A DNA stretch of 64,000 nucleotides, from contig JAHDDW010000003.1 of assembly GCA_020629155.1 (NCBI GenBank), positions 62,001-126,000 of the forward strand. The letters run 5' to 3'. The position numbers and the translations under genes were made by a program. Below the pieces are notes generated by a model. That model was not told the DNA's origin and did not search any database. It was given only the letters and a program-made list of their open reading frames with translations. Position 1 is the first letter of the stretch. Each line of letters begins with the position of its first letter. Source of the stretch: Acidimicrobiales bacterium. Lineage in GTDB: Bacteria; Actinomycetota; Acidimicrobiia; Acidimicrobiales; SZUA-35. Positions 19,714 through 27,312 of this stretch are shown here, one piece after another.

Positions 19714-20934
19714 TTAAGGCTTTGCTACTGTGGCCAGTAAGGAGACAAGACGGTCAACTTCTTCGGTTGTGTTGTAATGCATCAGCCCTATACGCAACAC
19801 GCCTTCGCTTCTTTTTAACCCGAGGGCATCAACAAGACGGACGGCATACATGTGGCCGTTCCATGCAAAAACGCCCTCAGATCCCAAGAACTTTGCTAAC
19901 GTTTCGGGCGTTTGGTCATGCGAAGTCAAAGCAAAGGTTGGCGCTCGATTAGCAGTTGTTTGCATCCCATGTAAAGAAAAACCATCTAGCTGTGCAAGAT
20001 GTTCGAGAAAGTGTTCACTGAGACCCAGCTCCGACTCAGCGATCTTGGCGAAACTAACATCATAGTCTTCATTCTTTTTACCTCCGACAGACAGCAGGTA
20101 CTCAAGAGCAGCTCCTAACCCTGCCATCGCTGCAAAGTTTTGTGTTCCTGTTTCCCAGCAGTGTGGCGAAGTTTTTGGAGCAGGTTCGATTCGGTAAGGA
20201 ACCAATTTGTCCATCTCGTCAGCTTTCCCATACAATATGCCGATATGAGGACCAAAAAATTTGTAGGCAGAGCAAACCAGAAAATCGCATGACAACTTTT
20301 GTGTGTCTATCCGATGATGTGGAGCATGATGCGTTGCGTCTGCATAAACTAACGCACCTGCTTCGTGAGCTTTCTCACAAATTGAAGCGATAGCAACGTG
20401 GCTGCCAATCAAATTAGAGGAAAGTGTAACTGCCACCAATCTGGTTCGATTATTCAAAAGTGGGATCAGGTCATCAGCTGCAACCGTTCCCTTGTCCGGG
20501 TTATAGGGAATCGACATAACTTCAACTCCCCGTTCTTTTGCTGCCAACACCCAAGGGGAGATATTCGCCTCATGATCTATCTCAGATACGATAATACGAT
20601 CACCAGCCGTCCACGTTTGCGCCAGAGAACGACTAAAAGCGAAGGTCAAGCTAGTCATATTCTGCCCGAAAGAAACTTCAGCCGACGAGCAATTCAAAAA
20701 TCGAGCGACTTTGTCCCGAGTCTCAGCTACTAAACGAATAGTTTCCTGACCAGTCGCAAAGTTAGGGCCAAGATTAGCGTTACTTTCAAGTATGTAGCGT
20801 GACATAGCATCTGCCACAGAACGAGGGACCTGAGATCCGCCAGGGCCATCGAAATAAATGACCTGTTTCCCATTGAGCTGTCGATCAAGCGCAGGGAAAC
20901 ATGCTCTAATTGCTGAAAGATTCACTGTTGTCAT
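19714..20934 (-). CDS. Class V PLP enzyme, cysteine desulfurase-like
   Basis: Pyridoxal phosphate enzyme of the class V aminotransferase fold, nearest in appearance to the 'cysteine desulfurase-like' subgroup (TIGR01976 type) rather than housekeeping SufS or IscS. The start RACFPALDRQLNGKQVIYFDGPGGSQVP is typical of that subgroup. PLP-site features are ADATHHAPHHRIDTQ and the Schiff-base Lys in CSAYKFFGPHIGILYG. The C-terminal FAWNGHMYAVRLVDALG and VLRIGLMHYNT are also subgroup hallmarks. Its ATG directly follows the stop of the 2-oxoglutarate dioxygenase gene, so the two form an operon and may act on the same amino acid. The suf genes in this window lie elsewhere and have no SufS beside them; a sulfur-donor role cannot be ruled out. 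Confidence 0.82.
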   Translation of the reverse strand: MTTVNLSAIRACFPALDRQLNGKQVIYFDGPGGSQVPRSVADAMSRYILESNANLGPNFATGQETIRLVAETRDKVARFLNCSSAEVSFGQNMTSLTFAFSRSLAQTWTAGDRIIVSEIDHEANISPWVLAAKERGVEVMSIPYNPDKGTVAADDLIPLLNNRTRLVAVTLSSNLIGSHVAIASICEKAHEAGALVYADATHHAPHHRIDTQKLSCDFLVCSAYKFFGPHIGILYGKADEMDKLVPYRIEPAPKTSPHCWETGTQNFAAMAGLGAALEYLLSVGGKKNEDYDVSFAKIAESELGLSEHFLEHLAQLDGFSLHGMQTTANRAPTFALTSHDQTPETLAKFLGSEGVFAWNGHMYAVRLVDALGLKRSEGVLRIGLMHYNTTEEVDRLVSLLATVAKP

Positions 20935-21591
20935 CTACTCTTTGCGACGGTGTTCGCCTGCGGTTAAAACAAAAATATCCCAGTAGACGACTTTTTTGCC
21001 AGTCTTGGCTGTCATAGGCAAAGCGTGATGCATAACCTTTTCATCATCGATGAAGAGAAAATGCCCTGGTGGCAATATTTCAGAATAGATAGGGCCATCA
21101 GTCTTGTTCAGATGCACCGACGTTTCGCCTCCTTCAACTCCATCACGATCTACAACAAAAACCCCGAGATAATGGCACCCATCTCGATGCACGCCTTCAG
21201 GCGACGCGTTTCCGTCAAACCCACCACCTGCACGTATCCTAATTTGGTGAACTTCAATCGGAGTATTCGCCATGTTCACATCTGTTACGCGAACAAAACA
21301 ACCAAGAATATTCTGGAAACTTGGGTGGTTGTAGACGCTAGCGTCAATCTCATCAAATTCGCGATGAATATCGGGACGCCCTTCATATTTCGCAGTTTGA
21401 TAAAACAGCTTATGAGGAAGTTTCACAGGGCTTTGAGGTGTGCCCGCGAACCAGGAAAACCGACGGCTTCGGGTTCCACTCCGAAGATAAACATCTGTTG
21501 GCAAACGATCAAACGACTCTGCTAGCGCTTGCCTGTCAATTTCAGGGGCGTCTACAACAGCATACCCTTGCTCTTTTAACTCGTTGTTCAT
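20935..21591 (-). CDS. 2-oxoglutarate/Fe(II) dioxygenase, amino acid hydroxylase type
   Basis: A 218-residue protein of the 2OG-Fe dioxygenase family that includes bacterial isoleucine hydroxylase (IDO/BsmA-like, PF10014). The iron triad is visible: HRD in SPEGVHRDGCHYLG and the distal His in VMHHALPM, followed by KKVVYWDIFV. Other hallmarks are VHQIRIRAGG and PPGHFLFIDDEKV. It starts at ATG 21591 behind AAAGGA and its stop abuts the ATG of the class V PLP enzyme. Family members hydroxylate free branched-chain or other aliphatic amino acids; the substrate here is unknown. Confidence 0.82.
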   Translation of the reverse strand: MNNELKEQGYAVVDAPEIDRQALAESFDRLPTDVYLRSGTRSRRFSWFAGTPQSPVKLPHKLFYQTAKYEGRPDIHREFDEIDASVYNHPSFQNILGCFVRVTDVNMANTPIEVHQIRIRAGGGFDGNASPEGVHRDGCHYLGVFVVDRDGVEGGETSVHLNKTDGPIYSEILPPGHFLFIDDEKVMHHALPMTAKTGKKVVYWDIFVLTAGEHRRKE

Positions 21592-21639
21592 ACAAGTGTC
21601 CTTTTGATATGAGAAACCTTAGAAACTTTCGGCCTGTGG

Positions 21640-23598
21640 TTAATGCTTATGGGCCTCAGGTTTGCAATAGGCAGCTAGCGCTCCACCTTGTGCAGAGCTA
21701 TACGGTTTCGTCTCAGACTGTGAACACATCTGGTCATAAATATCTTTCACTGGGATCCTAGCTTTCGGACTGTTATAACCAGTCACAAAGTCGTTTCGTA
21801 AACGCAGCGCACGAACATCTGAGTCAGGGTCACCTTCAGGATCGGCAAGCAGACCCGAGCCACATTCGGCGTTAAGAACATTACTGCAATTATCTACCCA
21901 TTCCTTATTTATCTGCTTATTCCATGCACCGAACCAGTCAGCATGCGCTGTCGAGCCACCAGGTTGCGTTTGGACTCGACTATCGGCGTCCACGTCAGAA
22001 GATAGGAACCATTTGCTTGTATCATCGCCTGGTTTGATGTCATAAAAAATGTGGGTTACAAGCGCAGGCAGCAACACTGGGTGGCTTGAAGGGCAAACGC
22101 TTGAATGCCAATAGTTAAGCGGCGCAGTAAAGTTTTTATCTCTGTTAGCTTCCCATTCGTCGACCGTATCTTCATTGCCGTTCCAGCAGTAATCATAAAA
22201 AATCATATACTCTAGCGCACCTGGCTGATTGCTAACCGAGCTAGCACATTTCGGAATTGTTGCCGATGGTTGTGTTTTTGCGCCGTTATATATGGTGTTG
22301 CAACGAAACGTCGATAGCCCAAGATTGTCTTGCTTATTGTTTGTCGTATCGCCAATCAACTGCAGATTCTCTGGATATGGCTGCACTTTGCCTATTCCAG
22401 CAGGTTTTTCTGTTTTATAATAGAAAAGCACTTTGCTTGGAACCACAACATTTTCTTTGCCGTCAAACATAGCAGGCACCCAATACGCCGTGCGATTCAG
22501 CTCGCCGCCGTTACAAGTAGACCCGCCAGAGTTCAGTAACGTGTCGTAGGTACTAAAAGCGTTTGTATCTGTGTTGCCAAGAAACATATGCAGATGCGCT
22601 GCCTCAGGCTGGCCAGGGAAAACAATCGGGTCGTCATAGCTGAAATGGCTCACTTCACAATTTGCGCGAAATGTTCCTGCACCGTTGTTTGGAAAGTAGC
22701 CGCCTGGAAACCATTCAGGTCCGTTATAAAAGCCTGACCCTACAATGTAATCTCGCGCTGATCCATAAAGGTCAGCTTTATTGTAAAGCTCCGATGAAGG
22801 TGTATCTCGATATCGGCTGTTGTCCTCAGCATGGTTTCTTACGGTCGACGCTTTGATGAGAGCAACACTTGCCGCATAGTTTTGGGCGGCTTTTGTTACA
22901 CTGGTTTCATGATTTTGTTCAGTGTGGCCAGTGTGGTCGCTGCTGTCGCTATCTTTGTGGTCGTTACCCTTATCTGCGCTTTCATGCGTGTTTTTATGAT
23001 CGGTGTTGTTAGTTGCCCCACTGTTGTCTGTATTAGTATGTGTACCGTTATGTTTATTGCTTTCATCGTGGTTTGCATCGTCCGCTTTCTCATGACTTGT
23101 GGGGTGATCATGATCAGAAGAATGTGTGCTTGGTTCGCTACTCGCAGGAGCCTGCGTGTTAGTAGTATTTTTGCTGCTTGATGATGTTTTGTTCCATAAA
23201 TCGTCATCATGACCTGCTGATTCATTATGCGTGTCAGTCGCAGCAGCTTCAGAGGTATTCGATCCAGGTTTTTTTAACGCTCTAGCTGCAGCTTGTTGCT
23301 GTTCAACAGGCTTTTGCAGAAGAGTGCTAGCTGTAGGTTTTTCTGCTTCATTATCGGAAGCTAGTGTTTCGCTTGGCTTGTCAGTTTCTTTGTCATCTAT
23401 CTCTACAGCCGCTAGTTTGTCTGGCAATAACGTACTTTCAGGCTCTTCTTCACTGCGATACGATGTGTCCTCTACAGAATCGGTTTGGACACTTTCGCTC
23501 GCCGAGAAGAAGCTACTTCCCCATAGCTGGGAGGAAATCCATCCTGAAAAACCCAAAAAGATTACTACAATAAATTTTCTTCCGCCAAGTTTTCTCAC
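21640..23598 (-). CDS. Secreted DUF1996 protein with His/Asp/Asn-rich linker
   Basis: A 652-residue exported protein. It begins at GTG 23598 with a short basic stretch and a hydrophobic segment (FIVVIFLGFSGWISS), a signal peptide or anchor. Residues about 40-250 are low complexity, rich in Ser, Thr, Asn, Asp and about twenty His (for example HSSDHDHPTSHEKADDANHD). From about residue 280 to the end is a DUF1996 domain (GAGTFRANCEVSHFSYDDPIVFPG, HLHMFLGNTDTNAF, TAYWVPAMF), with many Cys that could form disulfides. DUF1996 is common in secreted actinobacterial and fungal proteins, function unknown. The linker could bind metal; that is inference. Confidence 0.75.
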   Translation of the reverse strand: MRKLGGRKFIVVIFLGFSGWISSQLWGSSFFSASESVQTDSVEDTSYRSEEEPESTLLPDKLAAVEIDDKETDKPSETLASDNEAEKPTASTLLQKPVEQQQAAARALKKPGSNTSEAAATDTHNESAGHDDDLWNKTSSSSKNTTNTQAPASSEPSTHSSDHDHPTSHEKADDANHDESNKHNGTHTNTDNSGATNNTDHKNTHESADKGNDHKDSDSSDHTGHTEQNHETSVTKAAQNYAASVALIKASTVRNHAEDNSRYRDTPSSELYNKADLYGSARDYIVGSGFYNGPEWFPGGYFPNNGAGTFRANCEVSHFSYDDPIVFPGQPEAAHLHMFLGNTDTNAFSTYDTLLNSGGSTCNGGELNRTAYWVPAMFDGKENVVVPSKVLFYYKTEKPAGIGKVQPYPENLQLIGDTTNNKQDNLGLSTFRCNTIYNGAKTQPSATIPKCASSVSNQPGALEYMIFYDYCWNGNEDTVDEWEANRDKNFTAPLNYWHSSVCPSSHPVLLPALVTHIFYDIKPGDDTSKWFLSSDVDADSRVQTQPGGSTAHADWFGAWNKQINKEWVDNCSNVLNAECGSGLLADPEGDPDSDVRALRLRNDFVTGYNSPKARIPVKDIYDQMCSQSETKPYSSAQGGALAAYCKPEAHKH

Positions 23599-23690
23599 AG
23601 AAAAACTATCGGAGACGAAATAACGCTTTTAAGAGAATTAGTTCAATATTGTAGCATCTGAGCAGGATGAACTATTTGTCTAAAGTCCAG

Positions 23691-24416
23691 TCAACTATAC
23701 TGTGCGTAACCAGAATTTTCGAGCTCAAGAGCTAGCTCAGGACCGCCAGAGGCCACAATCGAACCGCCACTCAAAACATGCACTTTATCTGCTTTAAGTT
23801 CTGCAAGCAGGCGATTATAGTGCGTAATAACAAGCACACCCAAACCTGATTCTTGCGTTGCCTGCTCGACCCGTTCTGACACCATACGCAACGCATCGAT
23901 ATCTAGACCAGAATCTAATTCATCCAAAATAGCATACTTTGGTTTAATAACGCCAAGTTGCACTGTTTCGTTGCGTTTCATCTCGCCACCGCTTAAATCG
24001 ACATTTAATGGACGGTCAAGAAAATGCTCAGCAAATCCTATTCTTTTTGCCTCATCACGCAACGCATCACTGAGCTCGCCGTTTTCATAGCCTAAACCAG
24101 CAGCTTGCAATGCTGCATGTAGCGACACACCAGGCACTTCAGTTGGGTATTGCATAGCGAGGAAAAGACCAGCGCGAGCACGTTGCCATGTTGGCAAAGC
24201 GAGAAGGTCTTGCCCATCCAACGTAACTGCTCCAGCGGTAACGTCATAGCCTGCTTTGCCAAACAGCGCATTTGACAGTGTTGACTTTCCAGCTCCGTTG
24301 GGGCCCATTATCGCATGCACTTCACCAGGGTTAATAGTAAGGTTCACATCGCTAAGGATCTGTTTGCCTTCTACCGCAACACTAAGACTTACTATTTGCA
24401 AAGATTTTTCACTCAT
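23691..24416 (-). CDS. sufC: Fe-S assembly ATPase SufC
   Basis: ABC-type ATPase of the SUF iron-sulfur assembly scaffold, energising SufB/SufD. Motifs in order are Walker A GPNGAGKSTLSNALFG, signature LSGGEMKRNE, Walker B AILDELDSGLDIDAL and the switch His in VITHYNRLL. ATG 24416 (MSEKSLQ) is preferred to the track start two codons earlier; it overlaps the end of the Rieske gene by 8 bases. About 241 aa, normal. It is the last gene of the sufD-Rieske-sufC cluster. Confidence 0.95.
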   Translation of the reverse strand: MSEKSLQIVSLSVAVEGKQILSDVNLTINPGEVHAIMGPNGAGKSTLSNALFGKAGYDVTAGAVTLDGQDLLALPTWQRARAGLFLAMQYPTEVPGVSLHAALQAAGLGYENGELSDALRDEAKRIGFAEHFLDRPLNVDLSGGEMKRNETVQLGVIKPKYAILDELDSGLDIDALRMVSERVEQATQESGLGVLVITHYNRLLAELKADKVHVLSGGSIVASGGPELALELENSGYAQYS

Positions 24417-24726
24417 CAACAAACACTTTCACTACACCGTCTTGCACTTTTGTTTCATAGGTTTTTACAGCTTTTGTTGCAGGAAAACACTGTGGTTCGC
24501 CTGTAAGCAACGAAAACGCTGAACCATGCTTCCAACATTCAAGCGTGAGCTCTTTGGTATCAAGCTCGCCTTCAGAGAGTGAATAATCAGCGTGTGAACA
24601 TCTATCGTCAACAATATGCACCTGATCATCTTGTAGGCGAACCACTGCGAGGCGAAGACCTTCTATATCGAAACGTTTTGCAGTAGCAACTTCTAAATCT
24701 TCTAGCAAACAAACATCATATTCCAT
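24409..24726 (-). CDS. Rieske-type [2Fe-2S] ferredoxin in the suf operon
   Basis: A 105-residue soluble Rieske protein similar to the small ferredoxin components of dioxygenases. Both ligand boxes are present: the first Cys-x-His as CSHAD, the second as CWKHG with GSAFSLLTGEP following. No transmembrane anchor. It lies between sufD and sufC and overlaps sufC, an arrangement known in several Actinobacteria, where it may carry electrons for cluster assembly. That role is inference. Confidence 0.9.
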   Translation of the reverse strand: MEYDVCLLEDLEVATAKRFDIEGLRLAVVRLQDDQVHIVDDRCSHADYSLSEGELDTKELTLECWKHGSAFSLLTGEPQCFPATKAVKTYETKVQDGVVKVFVDE

Positions 24727-24732
24727 TAGAAG

Positions 24733-25977
24733 TTACCCTTCAGCCGCTTCGCGACGACGAGCCGCTAATTTCTGATCAACAAACGACGCAATCGCGCCAT
24801 GCGCTTGCGGAACAGGGAGTTTTTGCAGAACCTCATCATAAAAACCTGCAACAATCAGCTGATCGGCTTCCAACGGCGGCACGCCTCTAGATTCAAGGTA
24901 AAAACGTTGCGCATCGTCAACTGGGTTTACTGTCGACGCGTGACTGCAATGAACCTCATTATTTTCAATCTCTAGGTTAGGAACCGACCATGTCCAAGCA
25001 TCATCGCTAAGTTTAATATTCCTATTTGTCTGGAAAGCATTCGACCCAGCACCTTCAGGGTGAATATGAATCAACCCGGTATAGATAGAACCAGCTGTGT
25101 CATCGACAACACCTTTGAAAAGCATGTTGCTTTGTGTGTCACGGTCGTCATGGTGTTGGTAGGTTCGAAAATCGTGCACTTGGTGACGATCGCCGTAATA
25201 GGCAGCGTTAAGGTCACCTGTCGCTCCCCTGCCAGCAAGGCGAATATCGCTTCTCGTTCTGCTATATGAGCCGCCGAAAGACGCAAGACCAACATTGAGG
25301 TTCGCTTGGCTAGCGACAGTGCCAAAGATGCGTGCCAGCTGGATATGCTCTGGCCCATTATTCTGAACTGCAAGATATTTCACAACAGCAGCTTCAGCAA
25401 CATCAAACGCAGTTACGTTGACGCTCAAAGCAGCGCTAACAGAAGAGGATTGTCGCTCGACAATAGACACATGAGAAGCCTCTCTAGCATCTACTTTGAT
25501 AGAAGGGAACGAAGCAACAGCATCGCCATTGTGATAATTGTTTATCACAATAGGTTCTTCGACTGCTAAACCTTTTGCGATAGTTATCGTTAGCGTCTGC
25601 GGCGTATACGCCTGATGCGCATAATCAAAGATATCTTCAGCCCAGCTATCTTGACTGCGACCTGCTATTTCTTTAGAAACACTGAGACCTTTGGCTTCCC
25701 ACGCAGCGTCAATAGCTATTTCTAGAACCCAGCCGTTAACAATAGTTATCGTGGCAGCTGGATTAGCAACCAGCTCGTCATTCTTACCTGCCATCACTTT
25801 TGGCATACTGGTCTGAGGTTGATAGCTCGCTGTTAAAACATCGCGCAGGGTGCTATAACGCCACTGTTCATCTTCAGTCGAAGGTAACGATAGCCCAGCC
25901 ATCGAAGCTACTGATTGTTCGCGTATAGGATGAGCATCAAGATCGGCTAAACTCGCCGTAGAAAAAATTTCTTTCAC
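24733..25977 (-). CDS. sufD: Fe-S assembly scaffold protein SufD
   Basis: Beta-helix subunit of the SufBCD complex. The C-terminal block is diagnostic: NEVHCSHASTVNPVDDAQRFYLESRGVPPLEADQLIVAGF contains the conserved His and the family end motif. At 414 residues, without the extra Cys-rich N-terminal part and Cys/Glu sites of SufB, it is SufD. It starts at GTG 25977. Six bases separate its stop from the Rieske gene. No sufB is next to it; the upstream neighbour is divergent and unrelated. Confidence 0.88.
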   Translation of the reverse strand: MKEIFSTASLADLDAHPIREQSVASMAGLSLPSTEDEQWRYSTLRDVLTASYQPQTSMPKVMAGKNDELVANPAATITIVNGWVLEIAIDAAWEAKGLSVSKEIAGRSQDSWAEDIFDYAHQAYTPQTLTITIAKGLAVEEPIVINNYHNGDAVASFPSIKVDAREASHVSIVERQSSSVSAALSVNVTAFDVAEAAVVKYLAVQNNGPEHIQLARIFGTVASQANLNVGLASFGGSYSRTRSDIRLAGRGATGDLNAAYYGDRHQVHDFRTYQHHDDRDTQSNMLFKGVVDDTAGSIYTGLIHIHPEGAGSNAFQTNRNIKLSDDAWTWSVPNLEIENNEVHCSHASTVNPVDDAQRFYLESRGVPPLEADQLIVAGFYDEVLQKLPVPQAHGAIASFVDQKLAARRREAAEG

Positions 25978-26115
25978 AGCCTATAAACATAGCACCAAGG
26001 CCGACCAGCTCATCACTAGATCCGCTAGAACCTACTAAATATTTGCGAAAGCGAATTAAATTAAAAATACTGCTAGAAAATCAAGGACCTCGCCCACACT
26101 AAAAACAGACTGTGC

Positions 26116-26121
26116 TAGGTT
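26116..26121 (+). promoter_or_regulatory. -10 box before the GIY-YIG gene
   Basis: TAGGTT ends 7 bases before GTG 26129 and no Shine-Dalgarno sequence lies between, again the leaderless layout. Confidence 0.45.
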
Positions 26122-26128
26122 CATTTCT

Positions 26129-26788
26129 GTGAAAGGCCAAGACGATCAACCAACTAGCTCTGCTTTAGGTTGTTCCCAAGTTTATGTATTGACCAATCAA
26201 GCAATGCCTGGACTCGTTAAGATCGGCATGACTGCTTTAGACGACCCAGATCAACGTGCCAACCAGCTCTACACGACTGGTGTGCCTTTACCATTTGAAG
26301 TTCATTACTCAGCTAAAGTTGCAAATGCTGATGATATAGAAGCCGCATTACACAATGCTTTTCGAGACAAACGACTTAACCCGCGACGAGAGTTCTTTGA
26401 AATCGAACCTGACCAGGCAATCGGCATTTTGAAGCTCTTTGATTTGGAAGAAACAACAGAACAGCTCAGAAACACATTTGACAAAGATGTCAGCTCTTCT
26501 GAACAGAATGCAGTGCAAAAAGCAAAACGACGGCGCCCACAACTCAACTTTGAAGATATGGGAATACCTATAGGAGCGCAACTTACGTTTGTCAGAGACG
26601 AAGACATTACTGCATTGATTGCCGAAACTAAGAAAGTCAACTTTGAAGGTGAGATACAATCCTTGACCGCTTTAACCACAGATCTTTTAAATTTAGATTA
26701 CAATGTTCAACCAACGCAATATTGGATGTATGAAGGCAGCACGTTAACAGAAATTTACAATCAGACCTACGTAACCTCTGATTATTAG
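26129..26788 (+). CDS. GIY-YIG nuclease-like protein with DUF4357-like C-terminus
   Basis: 219 residues. The N-terminal half resembles the T5orf172/Mug113 branch of the GIY-YIG superfamily: VYVLTNQAMPGLVKIGMTALDDPDQRANQLYTTGVPLPFEV, later EAALHNAFRDKRLNPRREFFEI. The C-terminal part (GAQLTFVRDEDITALI, VNFEGEIQSLTALTTDLL, YWMYEGSTLTEIY) looks like the DUF4357/RAMA module found attached to restriction and modification proteins. A basic linker (KAKRRRPQ) joins them. It stands alone, so a restriction-type or repair role is inference. Its stop overlaps the stop of the convergent gene in TTAG. Confidence 0.72.
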   Translation: MKGQDDQPTSSALGCSQVYVLTNQAMPGLVKIGMTALDDPDQRANQLYTTGVPLPFEVHYSAKVANADDIEAALHNAFRDKRLNPRREFFEIEPDQAIGILKLFDLEETTEQLRNTFDKDVSSSEQNAVQKAKRRRPQLNFEDMGIPIGAQLTFVRDEDITALIAETKKVNFEGEIQSLTALTTDLLNLDYNVQPTQYWMYEGSTLTEIYNQTYVTSDY

Positions 26789-27132
26789 CTGAACGGCCAC
26801 CATTTGAATTTCTTTTTCTTCTTGCCTACGCGAAAACCTTCTGGGTCGATCTCCGATTTTGCTGCTGGTGCAGCGGCGTTGATAATGTTTTCAGCTTCGT
26901 CTAGCAACGCTGCAACCGAATCGTCTTGACCGACACTTTCAGGGGCGTCTGGCACAGGTGGAGTTACTAACGAGCCATGTCGCCAATTCACGTCTGCAAG
27001 CCTTGGCGCAAATGAAGGACAATCGACTGGACAGCGCCACGGCGCCTCAGGAGCCAGATCAAGCGCACATTTGCGCATCGTATCACCACTTGGGTAGGAC
27101 CGAGATTGATAATGTTTGCAGTCTTGACGCAT
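26785..27132 (-). CDS. Conserved Cys-rich small protein
   Basis: About 115 residues from ATG 27132 (MRQDCKHYQSRSYPSG); the track start 14 codons earlier lies in a sequence without a ribosome site. Four Cys in a spaced pattern (QDCKHY, RKCALDL, RCPVDCPSF) suggest a small zinc- or Fe-S-binding domain; APEAPWRCPVDCPSF resembles a motif seen in conserved actinobacterial hypotheticals. The rest is Ala/Pro/acidic and ends in a very basic tail (VGKKKKKFKWWPFS). Function unknown. Confidence 0.65.
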   Translation of the reverse strand: MRQDCKHYQSRSYPSGDTMRKCALDLAPEAPWRCPVDCPSFAPRLADVNWRHGSLVTPPVPDAPESVGQDDSVAALLDEAENIINAAAPAAKSEIDPEGFRVGKKKKKFKWWPFS

Positions 27133-27189
27133 CGCCACTTTTTCTATTCTGCCACAACCACAGATAAAACACACGCCCTTAAATATAAA

Positions 27190-27232
27190 GGTCGGGTTGT
27201 CTCATGTCCCTCCGACATGTGACAACCCGACC
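27190..27232 (-). terminator. Long hairpin downstream of the VWA lipoprotein gene
   Basis: GGTCGGGTTGTC and GACAACCCGACC form a perfect 12-bp outer stem, with an inner CATGTC/GACATG pair. In the minus direction it is followed by TTTATATTT, so it probably ends transcription from the VWA gene at 27313. A second small palindrome, CTCAG-TTTAA-CTGAG, lies at about 27247-27261. Confidence 0.7.
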
Positions 27233-27312
27233 AGACCTTTATAAACCTCAGTTTAACTGAGGATAACAATTTACGCTAGAGGCAAAAAATGCTAGCAGCT
27301 ATGCTACATCCT

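Noticed and set aside
19714-20934. Assignment of the class V PLP enzyme as SufS
   Set aside because: N-terminal and C-terminal blocks fit the desulfurase-like subgroup, and it is paired with a dioxygenase, not with suf genes.
23231-23623. Plus-strand ORF of 130 codons over the DUF1996 gene
   Set aside because: Antisense shadow of the low-complexity and signal region.
27254-27275. GGATAACAATTT resembling a lac operator half
   Set aside because: Only a chance-length match, with no symmetrical partner and no LacI-type gene nearby.
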